From CAVSRC01 sp963730325 (lineage in GTDB: Bacteria; Pseudomonadota; Alphaproteobacteria; Rhizobiales; Kaistiaceae): a DNA stretch of 64,000 bases. Made by a program: the position numbers and the translations under genes. Each line of letters starts with the position of its first letter. The stretch's first letter is position 1. Below, one piece after another: positions 43,678 to 52,404 of this stretch. The stretch spans positions 62,001 to 126,000 of the forward strand of contig CAVSRC010000016.1 of NCBI GenBank assembly GCA_963730325.1, written 5' to 3'. The notes beneath the pieces are model-generated. The model saw only the letters and a list, made by a program, of their open reading frames with translations, was not told where the DNA came from and made no database searches.

Positions 43678-44676
43678 ATGAGTCTCGCAGAGGCGCCTGA
43701 GGCGCCGTCCGCGGATAGTCGTGCCCCCGCGGTGATGGGGACAGGCCCGCAAGCGGCCGGCCGATGTCCGTTTCACGGGGCCAAATCCGAAGCCTTCGAC
43801 GACTGGCTGCATCACGGCCTGCAATGCTCCGCCGGCCGGCGCGAGTTCAAGCTCGGGCGCTATTCGCTGGCCCATTTCCGCAACGGGGCGGAATATGCCG
43901 CGGCCTTCGCCCGCTTCCGGCGCGCGGTCGCCGAGGAGCGCAAGACCGGCTTCCTCGCCCTCCTCGTCCATGACCAATCCCACCTGCGCACGGCGGCGGA
44001 GGAGCTGCGGGCGCTGGGCGCGGCAATGCGCGAGGCCGGCCTGACCGACGATCCGCAAGCGCTCATCGGCGGCAAGACGCTTGGCCATGCGATCGAGGTC
44101 ATTTGCCCGGTCACCGGCAAGCCGACGGCCTATGAGTTCTTTTCCGTCGCCTTCTGCCGCCATGCCGGCGACCCCGAGGACCCGCTCTACGATCCGTCGC
44201 TGAGCGCCCCGTTCACCGCCGTCAACACCACCTCGGATGCCTTCGCCTTCGCCCGGCTGGTGCACGACCAGGCGATGAAGGCGTGGGGCCGCGCGCCTTA
44301 CGAAATGGTCGACGACCGCGACGCTGTCGAGCTGCTCTTCAAGAAATGCGTCGTCGCCTGGCAGAACATGTCGGCCACGACGATCACCAATTACAGCCGC
44401 GTGACCCGGGACCCGGCGCGCGGCGTACATCTCTCCGACGATCGCAGGCACTGGATCGCCGCCCACAACGATCCGGTCTTCGCCGAACTGGAGAAGTGTC
44501 CGCATATCCACGAAATGCCGATCATCTATGCCCGGCGCCTGACCGAGAAATGGTCGGCTAACCTTTTTGACGGACAACCCTACGCGCCCGGCCGCGACGG
44601 GCAGTCTGGCGGCGTGCCGCTTCTCGAAGGGGCGTTCGAGGTGGAAGGGTTCGGCCATGAGCTACACCAACTTTGA
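43678..44676 (+). CDS. Conserved-looking protein of unknown function, coupled to a SET protein
   Basis: I do not recognise this 332-residue protein. It has no signal peptide or membrane helix. An N-terminal Ala/Pro-rich tail of about 33 residues leads to GRCPFHGAKSEAFDDWLHHG, then SLAHFRNGAEYAAAFARFRR, EVICPVTGKPTAYEFFSVAF and KKCVVAWQNMSATTITNYSR. Cys and His are frequent (CPFH, FCRH, CPHIH), so metal or heme binding is possible. GAGGAGG lies just before ATG 43678. The 3' end overlaps the next gene by 20 bases, and a MFS gene follows, forming a three-gene operon. It may be the substrate or partner of the SET-domain protein; this is inference. Confidence 0.7.
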   Translation: MSLAEAPEAPSADSRAPAVMGTGPQAAGRCPFHGAKSEAFDDWLHHGLQCSAGRREFKLGRYSLAHFRNGAEYAAAFARFRRAVAEERKTGFLALLVHDQSHLRTAAEELRALGAAMREAGLTDDPQALIGGKTLGHAIEVICPVTGKPTAYEFFSVAFCRHAGDPEDPLYDPSLSAPFTAVNTTSDAFAFARLVHDQAMKAWGRAPYEMVDDRDAVELLFKKCVVAWQNMSATTITNYSRVTRDPARGVHLSDDRRHWIAAHNDPVFAELEKCPHIHEMPIIYARRLTEKWSANLFDGQPYAPGRDGQSGGVPLLEGAFEVEGFGHELHQL

Positions 44677-45070
44677 TTTTCTGGAGGTCCGCACGATCTC
44701 CGACGATCACAAGGCGATCTATGCGACCCGGCCGATTCCCCGGGACAGCCTGATCGGCTTCTTCGACGGCAAGTCGGTGATGGTCGACCTCGCCGACAAG
44801 GACGCGCTCGACGACTACTGGTGGCGCCAGTCGGTGCATCTCAAGCTCGAGGGCAGCAAGCTGCTCTGCCTCTTGCCGATGTGGGAGCCGGAGGGCGTCG
44901 ACTACCTCAACCATAGCTGCCGGCCGAACGCGCGCGTCGAGGACCAGCTCTACGTCTATGCGACACGCGACATCGAACCCGGCGAGGAGATCACCGCGGA
45001 CTACCGCACCTTCAACCTGGTGCCGGAGGGCAAGCGGTGCTGGTGTGCCGAGCCGCAATGCGTGATCTAG
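44657..45070 (+). CDS. SET-domain protein (putative lysine methyltransferase)
   Basis: The 137-residue protein is a single SET domain: KAIYATRPIPRDSLIGFFDG at the N-terminus, YLNHSCRPNARV containing the NHSCxPN motif of the pseudoknot, YVYATRDIEPGEEITADYRT with the catalytic Tyr, and a post-SET-like Cys pair in KRCWCAEPQC. It should bind SAM and methylate a Lys of a protein. Stand-alone bacterial SET proteins are uncommon and their targets are mostly unknown. ATG 44657 is used; its start lies inside the 3' end of the unknown gene, so translation is coupled. Confidence 0.85.
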   Translation: MSYTNFDFLEVRTISDDHKAIYATRPIPRDSLIGFFDGKSVMVDLADKDALDDYWWRQSVHLKLEGSKLLCLLPMWEPEGVDYLNHSCRPNARVEDQLYVYATRDIEPGEEITADYRTFNLVPEGKRCWCAEPQCVI

Positions 45071-45080
45071 GCGAACGCGC

Positions 45081-46502
45081 ATGAAGCTCTGGCGGGTTGC
45101 CGGCGTCCTGTCGCTGATCGGCGCGGAAGCGCTGCTCTATGGCTACAGCTATCCCTTCTTCTCGCTGGCGCTGGAAAAGCAGGGGCTGGCGACCTGGCTG
45201 ATCGGCCTCAACGCCTCGCTGGCCGGCGCCGGCATCCTGGTGGTCGGGCCCATCCTGCCGCGGCTCATCGCCCGCTTCGGCGTGCGCATGATCGTGGCGG
45301 CGATGTTCGCCATATCGCTCGCCTCCTTCGCGGCGATCCTCGTCGCCGACAATCTCGTCGTCTGGTTCGCCGCCCGCTTCGTCATGGGCGCCTGCTTCGC
45401 GGCGCTGTGGACGACCACCGAGATCTGGCTGAACGGCGTGGTCGACGACCGCCACCGCGGGCGCATCATCGGCGCCTCCGGCACGCTCTATGCCACCTGC
45501 CAGTTCATCGGGCCATTGGTGCTGGGCGGCGTCGGGGTCAACGGCGCGCTGCCGCTCTATGTCGCCATGGTGCCGCTGGCGGCCGGCGTCATCGTCGCGC
45601 TGACGATCCGCCCGGCCACCGGCGAAGCGGAAGAGCAAGACGACAGCGGCAACGCCCAAACGCTGAAACTCGCTCTGTCGGCGGCGAGCGGTCTGGTGGC
45701 TGCCGGCTTCCTCGGCGGCATCGGCGAGACGGCGATGCAGAGCCTGCTGCCGCTTTACGGCCTCGCCCACGGCTTCGCCGACGCCGAAGCGGCGCGGCTG
45801 GTCGCGGTCTTCAGTCTCGGCGAGGCGGTGCTGGTCGCCGGCTTGGGCTGGATGGCCGACCGATACGGCCGCACCGTCACGCTGCTCCTCTGTTCGGTGG
45901 TGGCGGCGCTGACCAGCTTCGCCCTGCCGTTTGCCATGGGCCACACGCTGATGGCCGAGCCGGTGCTGTTCCTGGCCGGCGGCACCATCTCCGGCATCTA
46001 CACGCTCGGCGTCGTGCTCATCGGCCAGGATTTTCGCGGCCACAAGCTCGCCATCGTCTCCACCGGCTTTGCCATGGCCTATTCGGCGGGCTCGATCGTC
46101 GGCTCGACGCCGGTCGGCTATCTGGTCGACCTGTTCGGCCCGGAGGCGCTGCCGATCGCCATCGGCGTCGGCTTCGTCATCCTCACCGTCTACCTGCTGC
46201 AGCGCGGCCGCCAGGCGCCGGCCGAGGAAAGCATCCCCGAAGTGGCCGACGCGCCGGCGCTGGGCGGCGACGGGCTGCCCGAGGTCAATTTCGACATGTC
46301 ATTCCTTCACCAGCTCGAACCGGTCCACGTCGAAGAGGCCGAAATTGGTGATCTTCATATGCGGAATGACCGGGAGTGGCAGGAAAGCAACCTGGAGGAA
46401 TGGTTCCGGCAGCGTGCAGCCGAGCTCGGTCGCCGCGCGGCGCAGCGGCATCAGCCCGGCGTGAACCGCCTCGAAGGGCTCGAGGCTCATCAGCCCGGCT
46501 AG
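45081..46502 (+). CDS. MFS transporter (YcaD-like) with an antisense-overlapping C-terminal tail
   Basis: The protein has about twelve hydrophobic helices in its first 400 residues (MKLWRVAGVLSLIGAEALLY, ARFVMGACFAALWTTTEIWL, then NGVVDDRHRGRIIGASGTLY). The loop TEIWLNG...RGRIIG is like that of the YcaD group of MFS transporters. The natural end seems to be near PALGGDGLPEVNFDM, around 46300, but no stop occurs until 46502, so the frame runs 204 bases through the antisense of the adenine deaminase 3' end. The tail (about 68 residues, rich in Glu, Arg and Gln) is unlike a transporter. It follows the SET gene by ten bases and is probably in its operon. Confidence 0.8.
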   Translation: MKLWRVAGVLSLIGAEALLYGYSYPFFSLALEKQGLATWLIGLNASLAGAGILVVGPILPRLIARFGVRMIVAAMFAISLASFAAILVADNLVVWFAARFVMGACFAALWTTTEIWLNGVVDDRHRGRIIGASGTLYATCQFIGPLVLGGVGVNGALPLYVAMVPLAAGVIVALTIRPATGEAEEQDDSGNAQTLKLALSAASGLVAAGFLGGIGETAMQSLLPLYGLAHGFADAEAARLVAVFSLGEAVLVAGLGWMADRYGRTVTLLLCSVVAALTSFALPFAMGHTLMAEPVLFLAGGTISGIYTLGVVLIGQDFRGHKLAIVSTGFAMAYSAGSIVGSTPVGYLVDLFGPEALPIAIGVGFVILTVYLLQRGRQAPAEESIPEVADAPALGGDGLPEVNFDMSFLHQLEPVHVEEAEIGDLHMRNDREWQESNLEEWFRQRAAELGRRAAQRHQPGVNRLEGLEAHQPG

Positions 46503-48005
46503 GGGCAGCGCCAGTTCGGCCAGCACCTTGCCGCCGTCCGCCACGACGAAACCGCCGCCGATCGCGCGCAGCCGGTTGACCGCAACCGCCATGTCGTCGT
46601 CGTCCATGCCGACGACGCAGATATTGTGGCTGTCGTGGCCGACCGAAGAGGCGATGGCGCCGCGCTTCATGCCGAAGCCGGTGACGAAGCCGCGGCCGAT
46701 GGAGCCGTCCTTGCCGTGGCGCTCCAGCACCGCCACCTTGGCAATGTCGTTGGCTGGATCGGCGACGCGCTCATTGCCCTTCGCCGGAACCTGCTTGCGG
46801 ACATGATCGGTGACGACGCGGCCGGGCGCCACGCCGATCATGGAAAGTTCGGCGGCCGCGCCGGGAATGCGGAAATCGCCCGGCGCGATCTCGCGGATTT
46901 TCACGCTGTCGAGGCCGACCGGCGCGATCGCCTTGCGCGTCGCAAACAGCGCATCGTCGACGACGCGGCCGGCGGAGATCACCGTCTTCACCGAGCACGC
47001 CTCAAGGTCACCGACCAGAACGATATCGGCGCGGCGGCCGGGGGCGATCATGCCGCGATCCTTGAGGCCGAAGGCGTTGGCCGCCGACCAGCTCGCGGCG
47101 CGATAGACGTGGTGCAGCGGGCGGCCGAGGGAAATCAGCGTGCGCACCATGTAGTCGAGATGTCCCTCCTCGGCGATGTCGAGCGGATTGCGGTCGTCGG
47201 TGCACAGGCAACAGAAGCTCGACGAATGCTCGTCGAGGATTTCGGCGAGCGCATGCAGGTCCTTGGTCACCGAGCCTTCGCGGATGAGCACGGCGAGCCC
47301 CTTCTTCAGCTTCTCGCGGCCGTCCTCGGCGATGGTCGTCTCGTGGTCGGTGCGGATGCGCGCGGCGAGGTAGCCGTTGAGGTCATAGCCGCGCACCAGC
47401 GGCGCGTGGCCGTCGATATGGCCGTCCTGGAAGGCGACCAGCTTGTCGAGCACGTCGTCACGGCTCGACAGCACGCCGGGGAAATTCATGAACTCGGCAA
47501 GGCCGATCACCTTGGGATGGTTGGCGAGCGGCAGCAGGTCCTTGGCCAGCAGTTCGGCGCCGGACGTCTCGAAGGTGGTCGCCGGCACGCAGGAGGAAAG
47601 CTGCACGCGCAGGTCCATGATCGTGGTCTCGGCCGAATCGAGGAAGAAGCGGACGCCTTCGAGACCCAGAACATTGGCGATCTCGTGCGGGTCGCAGATC
47701 GCCGTGGTGACGCCGTGGGGCAAAACGCAGCGGTCGAACTCCTGCGGGGTGACGAGCGAGGATTCGACGTGGAGGTGGGTGTCGATGAAGCCGGGCACGG
47801 CGAACAGGCCGCTGCCGTCGATCTCGCGCGCGCCGCGATAGCTTTCATAGGTGCCGACGATGCGGTCGCCACAGATGGCGATGTCGGTCACCGTGATGCC
47901 GCCATAGACGATGTCGAGCAGGCCGACATTCCTGATGACCAGATCGGCGGGGACGGCACCCCTGCCCTGGTCGATGGCGCGCGAGAGGAAGGCCTTGTCG
48001 GTCAT
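46299..48005 (-). CDS. ade: Adenine deaminase
   Basis: The 568-residue amidohydrolase converts adenine to hypoxanthine and ammonia. The metal motif is PGFIDTHLHVESSLVTP, followed by HGVTTAICDPHEIANVLG, GHAPLVRGYDLNGYL, CCLCTDDRNPLD and SVGHDSHNICVVG, all in the order of bacterial Ade. Length fits the family (about 570-600). ATG 48005 is supported by AAGGAGTCACCG upstream. Its last 204 bases overlap antisense the tail of the MFS frame; the family sequence reaches the stop at 46299 (VIPHMKITNFGLFDVD), so this gene is the one under selection there. It is 57 bases from putA on the same strand. Confidence 0.93.
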   Translation of the reverse strand: MTDKAFLSRAIDQGRGAVPADLVIRNVGLLDIVYGGITVTDIAICGDRIVGTYESYRGAREIDGSGLFAVPGFIDTHLHVESSLVTPQEFDRCVLPHGVTTAICDPHEIANVLGLEGVRFFLDSAETTIMDLRVQLSSCVPATTFETSGAELLAKDLLPLANHPKVIGLAEFMNFPGVLSSRDDVLDKLVAFQDGHIDGHAPLVRGYDLNGYLAARIRTDHETTIAEDGREKLKKGLAVLIREGSVTKDLHALAEILDEHSSSFCCLCTDDRNPLDIAEEGHLDYMVRTLISLGRPLHHVYRAASWSAANAFGLKDRGMIAPGRRADIVLVGDLEACSVKTVISAGRVVDDALFATRKAIAPVGLDSVKIREIAPGDFRIPGAAAELSMIGVAPGRVVTDHVRKQVPAKGNERVADPANDIAKVAVLERHGKDGSIGRGFVTGFGMKRGAIASSVGHDSHNICVVGMDDDDMAVAVNRLRAIGGGFVVADGGKVLAELALPLAGLMSLEPFEAVHAGLMPLRRAATELGCTLPEPFLQVAFLPLPVIPHMKITNFGLFDVDRFELVKE

Positions 48006-48061
48006 CGGTGACTCCTTGTCTGTCGCCAAGGATTGCAGGCTTTTGTGTGCAGCGACAAGGT

Positions 48062-51000
48062 TCAGTCGTCCTCCATGGCGATGAGCGAGGCATTGCCGCC
48101 GGCCGCAGCGGTGTTGACGGAGACCACCTGCTCCAGCGTGAAGCGGCGCAGATAGTCGGGCCCGCCCGCCTTGGGACCGGTGCCCGAGAGGCCGGAGCCG
48201 CCGAAGGGCTGGGTGCCGACCACGGCGCCGATCATGTTGCGGTTCACATAGACGTTGCCGACGGGCAGCGCGTCCACGACGGCCTGCACCGTCTCGTCGA
48301 TGCGGCTGTGGATGCCGAGCGTCAGCCCGTAGCCGGTGGCGGCGATCGCCGCGATCAGCCTGTCGCGTTCCTTCGGCTTCCAGCGCACCACATGCAGGAT
48401 CGGGCCGAACACCTCTCGTTCGAGGTGCTCCGGCGAATCCAGCTCGATGATGTGCGGCGCAACGAAGGTGCCGGTCGCCGGCGCCGCGCCGGCATAGCGG
48501 ACGGTGGCGAAGGGCGCGTCCTTCATGGCCGCAACATGGCCTTCGAGGTTGGCCCTGGCCTCGCCATCGATCACCGGGCCGATATCGGTCGCTGGATCGC
48601 TTGGGTTACCGAGGCTGAGCATGGCGGCGGCGCCGACGATCATTTCCAGCACATGGTCGGCGACATCGTCCTGCAGGCAGAGGAGCCTGAGCGCCGAGCA
48701 GCGCTGGCCGGCCGATCGGAAGGCCGAGGTGACCACGTCGTCGGCCACCTGTTCAGGCAGCGCGGTGGCGTCGACGATCATGGCGTTGATGCCGCCGGTC
48801 TCGGCGATAAGCGGCACGATCGGGCCCTTCTTGGCGGCCAGCGCCCGATTGATCGCCCAGGCGACCTCGGTCGAGCCGGTGAAGGCGACGCCGGCAACGT
48901 CCGGGTGGGCGACAAGCGCCGCACCGACCCTGCCGTCGCCGGTGGCCAGCTGGGCCGCAGCAACCGGCACACCGGCCTTGTGCAGCAGGTCGAAGGCGCG
49001 GAAGGCGGTGAGCGGCGTCTGCTCGGCCGGCTTGGCGATGACCGCATTGCCGGCGGCGAGCGCCGCCACTGCCTGGCCGAGGAAGATGGCGAGCGGGAAG
49101 TTCCACGGCGAGATGCAGATGAAAACGCCACGCCCGCGCCGCATCAGCCGGTCGCTTTCGCCGGTTGGCCCGGGCATCACCTCGGGCGCGAAGAGGAGCC
49201 GGGCCTGGCTCGCGTAGTAGCGGCAGAAGTCGGCGGCCTCGCGCACCTCGGCAATGCCGTCGTTGAGCGTCTTGCCACCTTCGCGGGCAAGCAGCGCCAC
49301 CAGGGAATCGCGCGTCTCCTCGATGAGGTCGGCGAGGCGGTCGAGCGTGTCGGCGCGCTCGCTCGCCGGCACCCGCGACCATTGGGCAAAGCCCCCTTTG
49401 GCGGCCGCCATGACCTCATCGATCAATTCAACCGGCAGGTCCACGACACTGCCGACGCTGGTCTTTCCATCGGCCGGGCTGACGATGGGCCGGGCAGCGC
49501 CCACCGCCTTGCCGCCGGCAATGAGCGGGTGTGCCGCAATCGGGGTATCGCCCGCCTTGGCCATGCCCGTCAGCAGGGCGCCCAGCTCGGCGGCGCTGCC
49601 GAACTCCAGTCCCATGGAGTTCCGCCGGGCGGGCGCGTAGAGATCGCGCGGCAGCGGCACGCGGCTGTGGCGTACGTGATCGCCGCCCTTGAGCAGCACC
49701 GCCGGCCGCGTGAGCAGGCTCTCCACCGGCACATCGGTGTCGCCGACCACAGAGACGAAGGAGGAGTTGGCGCCGTTCTCCAGAAGCCGGCGCACGAGAT
49801 AGGCGAGCAGCTCGCGATGGCCGCCGACCGGGGCGTAGATGCGCGCCGCGATGGCCGGATCGTCCTCGCGCAGCGCCGTGAACAGCGCCTCCCCCATGCC
49901 GTGCAGCCGCTGGAACTCGTAGCCGGACGGACCGCCGGCCATTTCCACCACCGCGGCGACGGTCAGCGCATTGTGGCTGGCGAACTGCGGATAGATGCGC
50001 GGGCGGAGCTTGAGCAGCCGGTGGGCGCAGGCGAGATAGGACTGGTCGGTGGCGGGCTTGCGCGTGAACACCGCATAGTCGGCAAGCCCGCGCTCCTGGG
50101 CACGCTTGACCTCGGTGTCCCAATAGGCGCCTTTGACCAGACGCACCATCAGCCGCCGGCCGAGCGCCGTGGCGATCTCGCCGACCCAGTCGACCACCGC
50201 CCCGGCGCGCTTCTGGTAGGCCTGTATCGCCAGGCCGAAGCCGTCCCAGCCGGCAAGCGACGGATCGGCCAGCACCGCCGCCAGCACCTCCAGCGACAGT
50301 TCCAGCCGGTCGACCTCCTCCGCATCGACCGTCAGATTGAGATCATGGGCTCGTGCCGCGCGGGCGAGATCGAGCAGGCGCGGCACCAGTTCCTTCAGCA
50401 CGCGCGCGCGCTGCACCGCTTCGTAGCGCGGGTAGAGCGCCGACAGCTTGACGGAAATGCCCGGCCGGTCGGGCAACGTGCCCGTGCCTGCGGCGTCGCC
50501 GATGGCGGCAATGGCGCCGGCATAGGCTTCGAAATAGCGTTCGGCATCGGCGGCAGTGCGCGCGCCCTCGCCGAGCATGTCGTAGGAGTGGCGGAAGCCC
50601 TGCTTTTCCATGGCGCGGGCGCGGGCGAGCGCTTCGCCGATGGTCTGGCCGAGCACGAAATGGTGGCCAAGCACGCGCATGGCCTGGCGCGTCGCGGTCC
50701 TGACCGCCGGCTTGCCGAGCCGGCTGACGAGCCCCGCAACCAGACGCTCGGGCGTGTCGCCGGGGTAGACGATGCGGGAGGTCAGGCCGAGCGCCCAGAT
50801 GGAGGCGGCGACGAACGGCTTGCCGCCGCGGCCTGAGTGCTCGTCCCAGTCGCCGCTGCCGATCTTGTCCTCGATCAGCCGGTCCTGTGTCGCAGTGTCG
50901 GGCACGCGCAGCAGCGCCTCGGCCAGCACCATCAGCGCCAGCCCCTCGCGCGTCGACAGGGCAAACTCGCGCAGGAAATCCTCAAGCTCGCCGATGCCGC

Positions 51001-51175
51001 CGGCAGAATCGCGGATCGCCGTGATCAGGCGCGTCGCGCGCCGGTCGATCCGCCGTTCGGCTGCATCGTCGAGGCGTGTCTCGTCGATGAAGGCGCGGAT
51101 CAGCGCGGCGTCGTCGGGGGCGTAAGGTGCCGCAAAGGCCGGCAATGCCGCCGTGGCTGCTGCGCTGGTCATCAT
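48062..51175 (-). CDS. putA: Bifunctional proline dehydrogenase / delta-1-pyrroline-5-carboxylate dehydrogenase
   Basis: The 1037-residue enzyme converts proline to glutamate. Its N-terminal half is the FAD proline dehydrogenase barrel (GISVKLSALYPRYEA, RLVKGAYWDTEVKRAQ, FASHNALTVAAVV), and the C-terminal half is the NAD-dependent aldehyde dehydrogenase (ISPWNFPLAIFLGQ, GVAFTGSTEVAWAI, AFRSAGQRCSALR with catalytic Cys, GGSGLSGTGPKAGG). It lacks the N-terminal ribbon-helix-helix of trifunctional PutA, so it is not an autorepressor. Two tandem ATG codons, 51175 and 51172, follow AGGAAGGAG; either may be used. Adenine deaminase lies downstream. No putP or regulator gene is adjacent. Confidence 0.94.
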   Translation of the reverse strand: MMTSAAATAALPAFAAPYAPDDAALIRAFIDETRLDDAAERRIDRRATRLITAIRDSAGGIGELEDFLREFALSTREGLALMVLAEALLRVPDTATQDRLIEDKIGSGDWDEHSGRGGKPFVAASIWALGLTSRIVYPGDTPERLVAGLVSRLGKPAVRTATRQAMRVLGHHFVLGQTIGEALARARAMEKQGFRHSYDMLGEGARTAADAERYFEAYAGAIAAIGDAAGTGTLPDRPGISVKLSALYPRYEAVQRARVLKELVPRLLDLARAARAHDLNLTVDAEEVDRLELSLEVLAAVLADPSLAGWDGFGLAIQAYQKRAGAVVDWVGEIATALGRRLMVRLVKGAYWDTEVKRAQERGLADYAVFTRKPATDQSYLACAHRLLKLRPRIYPQFASHNALTVAAVVEMAGGPSGYEFQRLHGMGEALFTALREDDPAIAARIYAPVGGHRELLAYLVRRLLENGANSSFVSVVGDTDVPVESLLTRPAVLLKGGDHVRHSRVPLPRDLYAPARRNSMGLEFGSAAELGALLTGMAKAGDTPIAAHPLIAGGKAVGAARPIVSPADGKTSVGSVVDLPVELIDEVMAAAKGGFAQWSRVPASERADTLDRLADLIEETRDSLVALLAREGGKTLNDGIAEVREAADFCRYYASQARLLFAPEVMPGPTGESDRLMRRGRGVFICISPWNFPLAIFLGQAVAALAAGNAVIAKPAEQTPLTAFRAFDLLHKAGVPVAAAQLATGDGRVGAALVAHPDVAGVAFTGSTEVAWAINRALAAKKGPIVPLIAETGGINAMIVDATALPEQVADDVVTSAFRSAGQRCSALRLLCLQDDVADHVLEMIVGAAAMLSLGNPSDPATDIGPVIDGEARANLEGHVAAMKDAPFATVRYAGAAPATGTFVAPHIIELDSPEHLEREVFGPILHVVRWKPKERDRLIAAIAATGYGLTLGIHSRIDETVQAVVDALPVGNVYVNRNMIGAVVGTQPFGGSGLSGTGPKAGGPDYLRRFTLEQVVSVNTAAAGGNASLIAMEDD

Positions 51176-51319
51176 GGCTCCTTCCTGCCCCGAGGGAGGA
51201 TTGCAGGCTTTGTGCCACGGCGACAAGCGGGGCGTTGGTGCGGCGATTGCCCAAATTGACGGGATCGAATATTCCCGGATTCCGGAGTGCCTCGCGGCAC
51301 GGCAGGAAGGAGCGCCGGG

Positions 51320-51790
51320 ATGACGGGCGGCAAGGCGATCAAGGGGCTCGCAATCGCGGCCGTCCTGGCGCTCGCCGCCTGCGGGGAAAGCGGCCCCTAT
51401 CTCGATATTTCCGGCGGCGGCTTCATCTTCAACTACCGCCTGTCGGAGGCCTATGCCGGCTTCATCGCCGCGCCGCTGCGCACGCTGCCAGAGCATGCGC
51501 GTATCGAGGCGACCTTCGAGAACCCGTCCGGCGGCCCGCCGATCGTGCTCTCCAAGGACGTGACGCCGAACCGCCGGGAATACTCCTTCACCACCGACCC
51601 GCTTTCCGGCATCAAGGCGGACACCGACTATGCCCTCACCGTCAGGCTGATCTCCGCCGACGGCAAGACGATCGAGACGATCGACAAAAAGCTCCATTCG
51701 GATCTCGACCAGTCGGTGCTGGCCGACAAGCCGCTCACCGTCGGCCCCGGCTACACCCCCAATCCGGACCTCGCGCCTGCCGGCCAATGA
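51320..51790 (+). CDS. Small lipoprotein, function unknown
   Basis: The 156-residue product has a lipoprotein signal peptide with lipobox LAAC (AAVLALAACGES, Cys about residue 21) and a mature beta-rich domain with no recognised family (YLDISGGGFIFNYRLSEAYA, DTDYALTVRLISADGKTIET). It should be anchored to a membrane facing the periplasm. GGAAGGAGCGCC precedes ATG 51320. The stop overlaps the start of the next gene by ATGA, so the two are coupled. The gene is divergent from putA, 144 bases away. Confidence 0.75.
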   Translation: MTGGKAIKGLAIAAVLALAACGESGPYLDISGGGFIFNYRLSEAYAGFIAAPLRTLPEHARIEATFENPSGGPPIVLSKDVTPNRREYSFTTDPLSGIKADTDYALTVRLISADGKTIETIDKKLHSDLDQSVLADKPLTVGPGYTPNPDLAPAGQ

Positions 51791-52404
51791 GCGAAGCCAT
51801 CGACCCCACCGTCTACCGGCTGAGGGCGAACGCCTTCGTCAAGCCGCGCACCTACCGGCTCACCGAGGATGCGCTGACCTGGGAGGAGGACGGCGGCAAA
51901 CTCGACGGCGTCTTCTATGACGGCATCGCCGAGGTGCGGCTTGCCTATGCGCCGACGCGCGTGGTCACCAACCGCTATCGCGCGCAGATCATCTTCAAGG
52001 CCGGCGGCATGGCCGAGCTGTTCAACGCCGACTATCGTGGCTTCGCCGATTTCGCCGAGCACAACGCCGAATACGCCGCCTTCCTGACCGAGCTGCACCG
52101 GCGGCTGGCGACGCGCGGCAAGGACATCGTCTATCGCCAGGGCAACAGCGTCGGCGCCTTCATTGGCAATGTCGCCCTCTCGATCTTCATCTTCGTCATG
52201 ATCGCCATCGCCTTCCTGCTGCTGTTCTCATGGGGCGGTCCGCTCATCGCCATCGCCAAGCTGGCGATCCTGCTGTTCTTCGTGCCGGTGCTGGTGCGCT
52301 ACATTCGGCGGGCACGGCCGGGGACCTACGACCCGTTGGCGCTGCCCGCCGCCGTGCTGCCCGAGGCCGGTAGCGCCGCACCGGAGAAGACGTCCGATGG
52401 CTGA
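51787..52404 (+). CDS. Membrane protein of unknown function, coupled to the lipoprotein gene
   Basis: The 205-residue protein has a PH-like soluble N-terminal half (RTYRLTEDALTWEEDGGKLD, YDGIAEVRLAYAPTRVVTNR, QIIFKAGGMAELFNADYRGF) and two C-terminal membrane helices (NVALSIFIFVMIAIAFLLLF, IAIAKLAILLFFVPVLVRYI). The first half recalls the YcxB/bPH type of membrane-attached domains, but I do not claim the family. It starts at ATG 51787, overlapping the lipoprotein stop by four bases, and ends eight bases inside the next gene (a GFA protein), so all three are probably one transcript. Confidence 0.72.
   Translation: MSEAIDPTVYRLRANAFVKPRTYRLTEDALTWEEDGGKLDGVFYDGIAEVRLAYAPTRVVTNRYRAQIIFKAGGMAELFNADYRGFADFAEHNAEYAAFLTELHRRLATRGKDIVYRQGNSVGAFIGNVALSIFIFVMIAIAFLLLFSWGGPLIAIAKLAILLFFVPVLVRYIRRARPGTYDPLALPAAVLPEAGSAAPEKTSDG

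Noticed and set aside
48008..50836. A 942-codon open frame on the plus strand opposite putA
   Set aside because: It is the antisense of a highly conserved bifunctional enzyme, is rich in Arg, Gly, Asp and His with no domain, and is explained by GC-biased third positions.
51175..51787. An N-terminal extension of PutA of about 200 residues, open to 51787
   Set aside because: The extension is antisense to the lipoprotein gene, and a strong ribosome site AGGAAGGAG lies directly before the ATG at 51175 where the PutA family sequence begins.
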